Assembly (NCBI GenBank): GCA_006226595.1
Contig: SBGP01000046.1
Coordinates: forward strand, 1-64,000
DNA: 64,000 nt
DNA from: Deltaproteobacteria bacterium
Lineage (GTDB): Bacteria; Myxococcota_A; UBA796; GCA-2862545
Direction of reading: 5' to 3'
In this document: piece by piece, positions 26,447 to 33,575 of the stretch
Numbering within the stretch: the first letter of the stretch is position 1
How the letters are laid out: every line of letters starts with the position of its first letter
The notes under the pieces: generated by a model
What the model saw: the letters and a program-made list of their open reading frames with translations, nothing else
Databases searched by the model: none
What the model was told of the DNA's origin: nothing
Program-made: the position numbers and the translations under genes

Positions 26447-27553
26447 CTGATCCAACCCGGAGGCCAGGTCGGCGACTACGTCGTCGAGAAGCAGCTCGGC
26501 TCCGGGTCGATGGGCTTCGTGTTCCTCGTCCATCACCTGCGTAGCCGCGAGCGCTTCGCGATGAAGTACCTGCCGCTGCCCAGCGCGGTGCAGCGGGAGC
26601 GCATGCTGCGCGAGGCGCAGGCCCAGGCGCGGGTACGGCATCGCCACGTCGTGCGCGTCATCGAACAGCTCGACGTGGGTGGGGACCCGGCGACCATCCT
26701 CGAGCTGGTGGATGGATCGGATCTCTCCGAGGTTCTCGATGGGCCTCCGCTGGCCATGGACGCTGCGGTCGACATCTTCCATCAGCTGGTGATGGCGGTG
26801 GGCGCGATGCACGCGGCAGGGGTCATCCACCGCGATCTGAAGCCCTCCAACGTGCTCATGTTCAAGCGCGACGGGCGGTGGATCGCCAAGGTCTCGGACT
26901 TCGGCATCGCCAAGCTCGTCTCGGGCGACGAGGAGGACTCGATCACCACCGAGGGCGTCGCCCTCGGCAGCCCGGCGTACATGTCCCCCGAGCAGGCGCG
27001 GTCCGCGCGAGATGTCGGTCCGCGCACCGATCTCTTCGCGCTCGGCTGCATCCTGTACGAGCTGGTGTGTGGACGCGCAGCCTTCGGCGGGACCGGGGCG
27101 ATGGGTGCGATGAAAGCCGCGCGGGAAGGGCGTTTCGAGGACTCCAGGCGCTATGCTCCTCACGCACCCGAGTGGGTGCACACCGCGATCACCCGTTGCC
27201 TGGATCCCTCCGAGGAAGGGAGGATCCGGTCGTGCAAGGAGATACTCGACCTCATGGGCAAGGAAGACACCCAGGCTGACGCCGAGGACACCGACGTCCG
27301 CGAGGGCCCCGGCGAGACCGTTCTGTATGGAGAGCGTGCGGGGTCCCACGCCCCGACCGTGCTCTACGGACAGAGCGCGGGCAGCGCGGTGCCGCCCGAG
27401 CCGACGTCGCTGCTGGGCTCGAAGCTGGTCCTCGGTGTACTCGCGCTGGTGGTGATCGCCCTGCTCGTCGCCGTGGCCGTCGTCCTGGGACAAGGCGGTG
27501 GTGGCGCCGAGAAGGACTACGTCCCCCTCGAGGACGTACTCGGCGGAGAATAG
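26447..27553 (+). CDS. Ser/Thr protein kinase (Hanks type) with C-terminal membrane anchor; CTG start likely
   Basis: A eukaryotic-like kinase of about 368 residues. The glycine loop GSGSMGFV (18-25), ATP lysine K40 (FAMKYL), catalytic HRDLKPSN (128-135), DFG (D151) and SPAYMSPEQ are all present, so it should be active. Residues ~270-330 form a Thr/Tyr-containing linker with repeated TVLYG. A single membrane segment (LVLGVLALVVIALLVAVAVVL) and a short acidic tail follow, so no sizeable external sensor domain exists. The only ATG near the expected start is inside the glycine loop. GAGGAGGG at 26436-26443 points to CTG 26447 (or ATC 26450), giving MIQPGGQVGDYVV, a typical kinase opening. TATGCT at 26424 may be the -10. 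Confidence 0.9.
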   Translation: MIQPGGQVGDYVVEKQLGSGSMGFVFLVHHLRSRERFAMKYLPLPSAVQRERMLREAQAQARVRHRHVVRVIEQLDVGGDPATILELVDGSDLSEVLDGPPLAMDAAVDIFHQLVMAVGAMHAAGVIHRDLKPSNVLMFKRDGRWIAKVSDFGIAKLVSGDEEDSITTEGVALGSPAYMSPEQARSARDVGPRTDLFALGCILYELVCGRAAFGGTGAMGAMKAAREGRFEDSRRYAPHAPEWVHTAITRCLDPSEEGRIRSCKEILDLMGKEDTQADAEDTDVREGPGETVLYGERAGSHAPTVLYGQSAGSAVPPEPTSLLGSKLVLGVLALVVIALLVAVAVVLGQGGGGAEKDYVPLEDVLGGE

Positions 27554-27669
27554 AGGCCGGCGGCCTGCATTCCTGACAAGTGTCAAAGAATGCACCGAAC
27601 TTGCGGTCGGGGTCAGCTTCCTGCATAACGTCGCCGTTCCCGCCACACAGGCCGTGGCTCGGAGGCAAC

Positions 27670-28449
27670 ATGCGATACCTGGCACTCTCCGCCGTGCTCA
27701 CCCTTGCCGCGTGCGGAAGCGCGAACGGCGACAACGATGGTGACGGACTCACCAACGCCCAGGAAGAGGAGTACGGGACCAACCCCGACCTCGCGGACAG
27801 CGACGGTGACGGCCTCAACGACCTCGGCGAGATCGGCATGGGCACCGACCCGCTCCTCGCCGACAGCGACGGCGACGGCATCGACGATGGCGAGGAGTTC
27901 GAGCTCTCCGACCCGCTCGACATGTACTCCTGGCCTCCGGGCCTGTGGCCCGACTTCTCCCCGAACCTCACGCCGGGAACCGAGGGCGTAAGGATCGGGG
28001 ACCAGATCCCGAACCTGACGGTGTTCGATCAGTTCGGAAACCAGGTCCAGCTGCACCAGTTCGCGGGCATGGTCATCCTTCTCGACTACAGCGCCGGCTG
28101 GTGTGGCCCCTGTCGTCAGCTCGCCGGCACGGCGCAGGAGGAGTACCTCGCCCGTCGCGATCAGGGCTTCATGACCATCCACCTGATGACCGACACGACC
28201 ACCCGTGGCCAGGAGCCGGATCAGGCGTTCCTCCAGGCGTGGGCGGGTGAGTTCGGCCTGACCTTCCCCGTGATCCGCGAGCCCGGCAACGAGTCGCTGT
28301 ACGACATGTACTACGCGGGTACCTGGGGAGGCGGCGTGCCGTACCAGGTCGTGCTCGACCGCAACATGATCATCCGCGATGCAGCCGAGGGCACCATCGG
28401 TGGCCGCAGCCCGGTGATGGGCACGATCGACCAGCTGCTCGCGCAGTAG
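27670..28449 (+). CDS. Thioredoxin-fold lipoprotein with N-terminal TSP3 calcium repeats
   Basis: A 259-residue protein. ATG 27670 follows GGAGGC, and the lipoprotein signal ends in LAAC (Cys 15). Residues ~20-80 hold three thrombospondin-type-3 repeats (DNDGDGLTNAQEEEYGTNP and two relatives) that bind calcium. Residues ~100-259 are a TlpA/AhpC-like thioredoxin domain with the redox site WCGPC and a cis-Pro segment GVPYQVVLD. It is probably a lipid-anchored periplasmic or surface thiol oxidoreductase. The substrate is unknown; a cytochrome or secreted-protein maturation role is typical for TlpA relatives. A terminator follows at 28485. Confidence 0.9.
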   Translation: MRYLALSAVLTLAACGSANGDNDGDGLTNAQEEEYGTNPDLADSDGDGLNDLGEIGMGTDPLLADSDGDGIDDGEEFELSDPLDMYSWPPGLWPDFSPNLTPGTEGVRIGDQIPNLTVFDQFGNQVQLHQFAGMVILLDYSAGWCGPCRQLAGTAQEEYLARRDQGFMTIHLMTDTTTRGQEPDQAFLQAWAGEFGLTFPVIREPGNESLYDMYYAGTWGGGVPYQVVLDRNMIIRDAAEGTIGGRSPVMGTIDQLLAQ

Positions 28450-28484
28450 CTGTCGCGTCGCGCCTCGCGCGAGCGAACCCAGAG

Positions 28485-28518
28485 AAGGCCGCTCTCCCAC
28501 TCGGGGGGCGGCCTTTTT
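28485..28518 (+). terminator. Intrinsic terminator after the thioredoxin-fold lipoprotein gene
   Basis: AAGGCCGC (28485-28492) pairs with GCGGCCTT (28508-28515), with additional CCC/GGG pairing in the loop, and runs into TTTTT at 28514-28518. This is the most canonical terminator in the window. Confidence 0.85.
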
Positions 28519-28550
28519 CGTGCGCGTGAAGCAGGACCGGCCAAACGACA

Positions 28551-28581
28551 AGGGCCGCCTCCCCGGTGGGAAAGCGGCCCT
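28551..28581 (-). terminator. Terminator hairpin for the convergent TPR gene
   Basis: AGGGCCGC (28551-28558) and GCGGCCCT (28574-28581) form a perfect 8-bp stem. On the minus strand it lies about 20 bases after the stop of the TPR gene and is followed by TTGTCGTTT. Confidence 0.65.
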
Positions 28582-28599
28582 GTGTACCCGTGAGGTCGA

Positions 28600-31161
28600 C
28601 TAGGCGTTGATCTGGTCGAGCTTCTTCTTCAGGTTCTTGCGCAGGTCCTTGAGGTTGGCCTGACCGGCGACCTCGATGGCCTGCTGCAGGTGCTGGCGGG
28701 CGGTCGCCGCATCGCCAGTGGTCACCGCCACGCCCGCCAACGCGTCGTAGATCGACGCGACCTTCGGCAGGTCCTTGCTGTCGCGGGCGGGGCCGAGGGC
28801 GCGCTCGAGCGAGCTCTTGGCGTTGCCGTAGTCCTGCGTCTTCAGCTCGGACAGACCCTTGAAGTAGTACAGCTCGCGAACCACCGGGTGGTTGCCCGGA
28901 AGCGCGCCGATACGCTGCTCGGCGTGCTTGAAGTAGGTGAGCGCCTCGGTCGGCTTGTCCTTCAGGAACGTGAAGAAGCCGACGTTGTACAGGTCGATGG
29001 GCAGGTTCTGCTCGAACTTGAGCTGCTGCGTCAGGTTGAGCGTGTGCTGCGCAAGCTGCAGGGCCGCATCGTGGTTGCGGAGCGCGCCCTCGGCCTGGGT
29101 GAGCAGCTCGGCGGCGCCACGCTCGGCGACGGGGTTGCGGAGCTGCTGTGCGATGCCGAGCACCTGGCGGAGCACGTTGCGGGCATCCTCGACCTTGCGG
29201 CTGGCAAGCAGGGCCTCACCGAAGGCGAGACCGCTGTCGAGCGCGAGGCCGGCGAGGCCGGACTGGCCGCTGATCTCGTTGGCCTGGCGGAACAGCTCGG
29301 TGGCCTGCTCGAGGTTGCCGCCGCGACGGGCGAGCACACCGCGGAGGTGCGAGGCACGGGCGGCGATGCGCGGCACCACGCCCTCCTGCTCCTCGTTGAT
29401 CTTCACCTTGCCCTTCTGCACGGCGAGGTCGATCTGCTCGCTGGCGGTGGCCGGGTTGCCGTCCTGGATCTCCATGGTCGCCAGGTGGCAGTGCACGTCG
29501 GCGGCGCGAACCGGCAGCTCGAGCGCGTCGAACAGCTTGACCGCGTCGTTGGCGCGGTCGCGGGCGCGGAACAGGTCCTGGCGACGGAAGTCGATCTGCG
29601 AGCCGGCGAACAGGGCCCACGCGGTGAGCTCGCGATCCTCGTTGTCGGTGGCCCACTGGGTGATCTCACCGTGCAGGCGCTCGGCGGTCTGCAGGTTGCC
29701 CGAGGAGATCAGGCGGTCGAGCAGCTGCTGCATCGCGGTGCGACGGGCGGCCACGGGCCACTGGACCTCGTCGAAGTAGCGCATCAGGTCGTAGCAGAGA
29801 CCCCACACGTCCGGGTTGTCGTTGTTCAGCGCGCCGTTGCGAAGGGCGGCGGCGCGGGCCGGCGCGCCGTGCTCGGCGTACACGCGAGCGGTCTTCACGA
29901 GGAAGGCCGGGCCACGCGGAATGAGGAAGCGCTCCATGAACACGCCGACGCGGCGGGCCAGGTCCTGGTCCTCGTCGCTGGAGCGCTGCTCGAGCACGCC
30001 CTCGCGGTAGGTGCCGTGCTTGAACTTGTAGATCCAGGTGCCGAGGTCCTCGGCGCGCTGCACCTCTTCGAACAGGTCGCCGGCGGCGTCGAGCAGGTCG
30101 TCCACGCTGTCGCGGTCGTAGCCGCCGATGTCGGCGACGAGGCCGCTCGGGAAAGCCTGGCCGAGCAGTGCGGCGAAGAAGGCCACCTGGGACAGGTCGT
30201 CGGCAGTCGCGTGCTTGCGCTGGCCCTCGGCGGCGGGCTCCTCGGGAACGTCGAGCTCGTCCTCGTCGATGTCCGTGGGCACGAGGCTCGCGAAGCTCAC
30301 GTCGGAGAGGTCGCCACCGAGCATGTCGCGGTCGGTGAGCAGGTCGATGAGGTCGGAGACGAAGCCCGGACGGCCGCCGGCGATCTCGGCGAGGCGTGCA
30401 GCGTCGGACTCGACGCCCTTGCTCGCGAGGAACTTCGCGACCTCGGCCTCGCCCCACTGCTGGAGGGTGAGGACGTGGATGTCGTCGGCACGACGCTGGT
30501 AGTAGTCGAGCAGGGGCGCGGGGAACAGCGCCTGGGTGAGCTCGGCCTCGGGCTCGTCGTAGAGGACCACGAACACCTTGGCGCCGCGCTCGGTGGCCTC
30601 GGCCTGGAGCGCCTCGACGAACTGCGCCACCGCCATCGAGTACACGACGTAGGGCTGCTGCAGCTCGAACACGACCGGGCTCTTCTCGGCGATCGCGCAC
30701 ACGATCTCGACGAGGCCGATGAGCGGGTTGTCCTGGGGCAGGCGGAGCTGCACCGTGCCCTTGGCGGCGTCGGTCTTGCTGTCCTTGAGGGCGGCGATGA
30801 ACTGCTGGTACCAGCCCTGCACGCGCTTGGGCTGCGAGGCGAGCTTCGAGTTGAGCAGCATCTCGACCCGGCCGCGGCGCAGGATGTCCTGGTTCAGACC
30901 GGCCATGAGCGCGCCGTACATGCGGAGCAGCCACTGGACGCCGTTGTCCTGATCCAGGCACTGCACGCGGCACAGGATCGCATCGGGCTCCTCGGCCGCG
31001 ATCCGGCGAAGAGTCTCACCGCCGAGGGCGCGACGGCCGCCGCCGAAGGGGGCCTGGAGGCGCACGACCCGGGGGGTACCGGCGCGCGCCGCCTCCCAGT
31101 GGGTCCAGAGGGAGGCGAGGTCATCCTCGCGAGCGACGAACAGAGCGTTGGCGTCGGCCAA
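28600..31161 (-). CDS. NTPase-like / TPR repeat protein with degenerate P-loop
   Basis: An 853-residue cytoplasmic protein. The N-terminal ~400 residues look like an AAA/STAND-type ATPase, as in many tandem-TPR signalling proteins. Where a Walker A lysine is expected the sequence reads APFGGGRRAL (37-46), without K-S/T, although a Walker B-like FVVLYDE is kept. Nucleotide hydrolysis is therefore unlikely. The C-terminal ~450 residues are TPR-like helical pairs (AATGDAATARQHLQQAIE-type, TEALTYFKHAEQRI, ATELFRQANEISG). It is probably a scaffold. TTG 31161 is chosen because AAAGGAG lies six bases upstream. It is monocistronic, with its own terminator and a candidate promoter at 31221-31249. Confidence 0.82.
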   Translation of the reverse strand: MADANALFVAREDDLASLWTHWEAARAGTPRVVRLQAPFGGGRRALGGETLRRIAAEEPDAILCRVQCLDQDNGVQWLLRMYGALMAGLNQDILRRGRVEMLLNSKLASQPKRVQGWYQQFIAALKDSKTDAAKGTVQLRLPQDNPLIGLVEIVCAIAEKSPVVFELQQPYVVYSMAVAQFVEALQAEATERGAKVFVVLYDEPEAELTQALFPAPLLDYYQRRADDIHVLTLQQWGEAEVAKFLASKGVESDAARLAEIAGGRPGFVSDLIDLLTDRDMLGGDLSDVSFASLVPTDIDEDELDVPEEPAAEGQRKHATADDLSQVAFFAALLGQAFPSGLVADIGGYDRDSVDDLLDAAGDLFEEVQRAEDLGTWIYKFKHGTYREGVLEQRSSDEDQDLARRVGVFMERFLIPRGPAFLVKTARVYAEHGAPARAAALRNGALNNDNPDVWGLCYDLMRYFDEVQWPVAARRTAMQQLLDRLISSGNLQTAERLHGEITQWATDNEDRELTAWALFAGSQIDFRRQDLFRARDRANDAVKLFDALELPVRAADVHCHLATMEIQDGNPATASEQIDLAVQKGKVKINEEQEGVVPRIAARASHLRGVLARRGGNLEQATELFRQANEISGQSGLAGLALDSGLAFGEALLASRKVEDARNVLRQVLGIAQQLRNPVAERGAAELLTQAEGALRNHDAALQLAQHTLNLTQQLKFEQNLPIDLYNVGFFTFLKDKPTEALTYFKHAEQRIGALPGNHPVVRELYYFKGLSELKTQDYGNAKSSLERALGPARDSKDLPKVASIYDALAGVAVTTGDAATARQHLQQAIEVAGQANLKDLRKNLKKKLDQINA

Positions 31162-31220
31162 GGGGGGCTCCTTTGACGGAGGGCTAGAGGTGCACCGGCA
31201 GGTGGGCGCAAAGAGGGCGG

Positions 31221-31249
31221 TATATAAGAACGGAACTGGCCCTCGGCAA
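31221..31249 (-). promoter_or_regulatory. Candidate sigma70 promoter for the TPR/NTPase gene
   Basis: On the minus strand TTGCCG (31249-31244), a 17-bp spacer and TATATA (31226-31221) make a good promoter about 50 bases before the TTG start. The TATATAA is unusual in this GC-rich DNA. It lies between divergent genes and could also serve the plus-strand lipoprotein, though no -35 is seen on that side. Confidence 0.45.
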
Positions 31250-31267
31250 TGGGCCCAAGGAGCCTAT

Positions 31268-31750
31268 GTGCGCCTCGCATTTCACCTGCTCGTGATCAGC
31301 CTTCTCGCCGGATGCGGAGAGCCGCTGTCCGGGTACGCCTGGGAAGTCACGGTGAACGGCGGTGAGCCGGGGTTCGACAGCTGCAACATCGGCGCCGAGA
31401 CCCCCTACACCGAGACCTTCGACTACGTGCTCGACTTCAGTGGGGCGGATGTCTCCCTGGGCCTTTTGCAGGGTGGCGAGGTGTTCGGCTTCGCGAGTGG
31501 AACCCTCTCCGGCTGCGACGTGTCCTACGAGACCGTCATCTGGCAGGAACAGCGGGAGGGGGGCGAGGTGCGTTGGCAACTCGTGGGAGAGGCGTCGGTC
31601 CGGCAGGGCGGCAATGACTGCAACATCGCGGATGGGCTCGACTGGGAGGGCTTCGAGGAGATCACGGTGATCGACTCGGCGGACCCGGACGTGCCGCCGG
31701 GCTGTACGTACCGGATGGACGCGACGGGAACGTACTCGGGGGAGCTGTGA
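31268..31750 (+). CDS. Small lipoprotein heading the MoxR operon
   Basis: A 160-residue protein starting at GTG 31268, with AAGGAG about six bases upstream. Its lipoprotein signal is MRLAFHLLVISLLAGC. The mature part has cysteines at SCNIG, SGCDVSY, NDCNIAD and PPGCTYR and is beta-rich, resembling in style the 22244 lipoprotein (both periplasmic, about 160 residues with paired Cys). Its stop overlaps the MoxR start as GTGA, so it belongs to the MoxR-DUF58-transglutaminase transcript. It may be an envelope substrate or partner of that system; this is inference from position only. Confidence 0.78.
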   Translation: MRLAFHLLVISLLAGCGEPLSGYAWEVTVNGGEPGFDSCNIGAETPYTETFDYVLDFSGADVSLGLLQGGEVFGFASGTLSGCDVSYETVIWQEQREGGEVRWQLVGEASVRQGGNDCNIADGLDWEGFEEITVIDSADPDVPPGCTYRMDATGTYSGEL

Positions 31751-32685
31751 GCGCACTCCCCGATGCCCAGGCACTGGACGCGATTGCACGCCTGAAGGCG
31801 GCGATCTGCGCGGTGGTGCACGGCAAGGACGACGTGGTCGAGCTCGCGCTGACCGGCATCCTCGCGGGGGGGCACCTGCTGCTCGAGGACGTACCGGGCG
31901 TCGGCAAGACCACGCTCGCGGCGAGCCTGGCGAGCGCCCTCGGCGGCTCGTTCTCGCGCATCCAGTTCACCGCGGACCTGCTCCCCGGCGACATCACGGG
32001 CATGTCGATCTACGAGAACGGCGAGTTCGCCTTCCGAAGCGGCCCACTGTTCGCAAACGTCGTGCTCGCCGACGAGATCAACCGGACCTCGCCGAAGACG
32101 CAGTCGGCACTGTTCGAGGCGATGGAGGAGCGGCGCGTCACCGTCGACGGGCGCACTCGACCGCTGCCGTCGCCCTTCGTCGTCGTCGCCACCCAGAACC
32201 CGTACGACGTGCATGGCACCTTCCCGCTGCCCGATTCCCAGCTGGATCGGTTCCTGATGCGCATCGCCATGGGCTATCCGGACCGCGAGGCCGAGCGCGC
32301 CGTGCTTCGGCGCGGGGGCCTCAAGCGCGAAGCGGCGGCCACCGTCGCGACGCCGGAAGAGGTCAACGGCCTGGTCGAAGCCGCGGGCGAAGTGCGGGTT
32401 CCCGATGCTGTCGAGGACTACCTGCTCGACCTCGTGCGGGTGACGCGCGAGGACCAGCGCCTGCTCCGGGGCGTGTCGACGCGTGGGGCTCAGGCCCTGT
32501 ACCGGGCCGTTCGGGCTCGCGCGCTCGTTCAGGGCCGGACCTTCGCGATCCCCGAGGACATCCGGGCACTCGCGGTGCCGGTGCTCGCCCACCGTGTGCT
32601 CGCGCGCATCGACGGCGGGCCGTCGGGACTCGGCGGTGCGCGCGCGATTCGCGAGATCCTGGGCTCGCTGCCGCCTCCGGCATGA
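31747..32685 (+). CDS. MoxR-family AAA+ ATPase
   Basis: A 312-residue AAA+ chaperone-like ATPase. Walker A GVGKTT, Walker B VVLADEINR, the sensor region VVATQNPYDVHGTFPLPDSQLDRF and the MoxR lid helix are all present. MoxR ATPases are usually encoded next to DUF58 and often transglutaminase or VWA genes, and are thought to remodel or activate protein complexes at the envelope. Here it overlaps the lipoprotein by GTGA and the DUF58 gene by ATGA. The start is GTG 31747. Confidence 0.93.
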   Translation: MSALPDAQALDAIARLKAAICAVVHGKDDVVELALTGILAGGHLLLEDVPGVGKTTLAASLASALGGSFSRIQFTADLLPGDITGMSIYENGEFAFRSGPLFANVVLADEINRTSPKTQSALFEAMEERRVTVDGRTRPLPSPFVVVATQNPYDVHGTFPLPDSQLDRFLMRIAMGYPDREAERAVLRRGGLKREAAATVATPEEVNGLVEAAGEVRVPDAVEDYLLDLVRVTREDQRLLRGVSTRGAQALYRAVRARALVQGRTFAIPEDIRALAVPVLAHRVLARIDGGPSGLGGARAIREILGSLPPPA

Positions 32686-33575
32686 CCAGGGGCGTCCAGC
32701 TGCGCCTCACCGAGGATGGGCGCATGGTGGTGCTCGGCTGCGGCGTGCTCGCCGTCGTCGTGTTCCTCACCGGCAACAACCTGCTCGCGATGCTGCTCTC
32801 CGTCGGCATCGCCCTGGTCGGCATCGGTGCGCCGCTCACGACCTTCAACCTGCGTGGACTCGAGGCCCATCGCCGACTGCCCGCGGAGTGCTTTCGCGGG
32901 GTGCCGAGCCACGGACGGTGGGTGCTCACCAACCGGCGCCGATTCATGGCGGCGCGCGGCGTGCGCATTCGCGAGGGACACCGCGACGCCGAGGCGCTGT
33001 TCACGGACGTTCCTCCCAAGAACCGGGGCACCGCGGCCGCGACCTGGCGCTTCGCGGAGCGAGGCATCGTGCAGCTCGATCGCTTCGTGCTCACCAGCGC
33101 GTTCCCGTTCGGGCTGTGGGAAGCGGAGCTCGCGGTGGAGCAGCCGGTCGAGGTGCTCGTTTACCCGCGCCCGCTCCGAGGCCAGGGGGAGTCGCTGCCC
33201 GCCGCGGAGGGCGAGGTCGAGGGCGAGCGCGCCGCGCGAGGTGGCGTCGGCGATGTCGTCGGGCTGCGCGAGTACCAGCTCGGGGACCGTCCCAGTGCGA
33301 TTCACTGGCGCTCCACCGCCCGTCGCGGCACCCCCATGGTCATCGAGCGCAGCGGGGAGGTCGGACGCGCCGTGCGCATCACCGTGCCCGATGAAGAGGA
33401 TGCGACGCAGTGGGAGCGCGCGCTGTCCCAGGCCTGCGGCGCGGTGATCCGCGCGTTCTCGGAGGGGCTCGCGGTGGGCCTGCGCATTGGTGACGAGGTG
33501 TACCCGCCCGAGCAGGGAGGCGCGTGGCGTCGCCGACTGCTCGGTGCGCTCGGCACCGCTCCGAGGCGGGATTGA
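32682..33575 (+). CDS. DUF58 domain protein
   Basis: A 297-residue protein with two adjacent N-terminal membrane segments (MVVLGCGVLAVVVFLTGNN, MLLSVGIALVGIGAP). A soluble part ends in the DUF58 signature REYQLGD...IHWRS (about residues 198-212). DUF58 proteins are the standard partner of MoxR ATPases; their biochemical role is not established. ATG 32682 overlaps the MoxR stop, and the stop overlaps the next start as TGATG, so the order MoxR-DUF58-transglutaminase is tightly coupled. Confidence 0.9.
   Translation: MTRGVQLRLTEDGRMVVLGCGVLAVVVFLTGNNLLAMLLSVGIALVGIGAPLTTFNLRGLEAHRRLPAECFRGVPSHGRWVLTNRRRFMAARGVRIREGHRDAEALFTDVPPKNRGTAAATWRFAERGIVQLDRFVLTSAFPFGLWEAELAVEQPVEVLVYPRPLRGQGESLPAAEGEVEGERAARGGVGDVVGLREYQLGDRPSAIHWRSTARRGTPMVIERSGEVGRAVRITVPDEEDATQWERALSQACGAVIRAFSEGLAVGLRIGDEVYPPEQGGAWRRRLLGALGTAPRRD

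Noticed and set aside
28690-31176. Plus-strand frame of 828 codons opposite the TPR gene
   Set aside because: Shadow of the TPR protein frame. Similar antisense shadows were dismissed at 8990-10969, 36447-38687 and 44571-46487.
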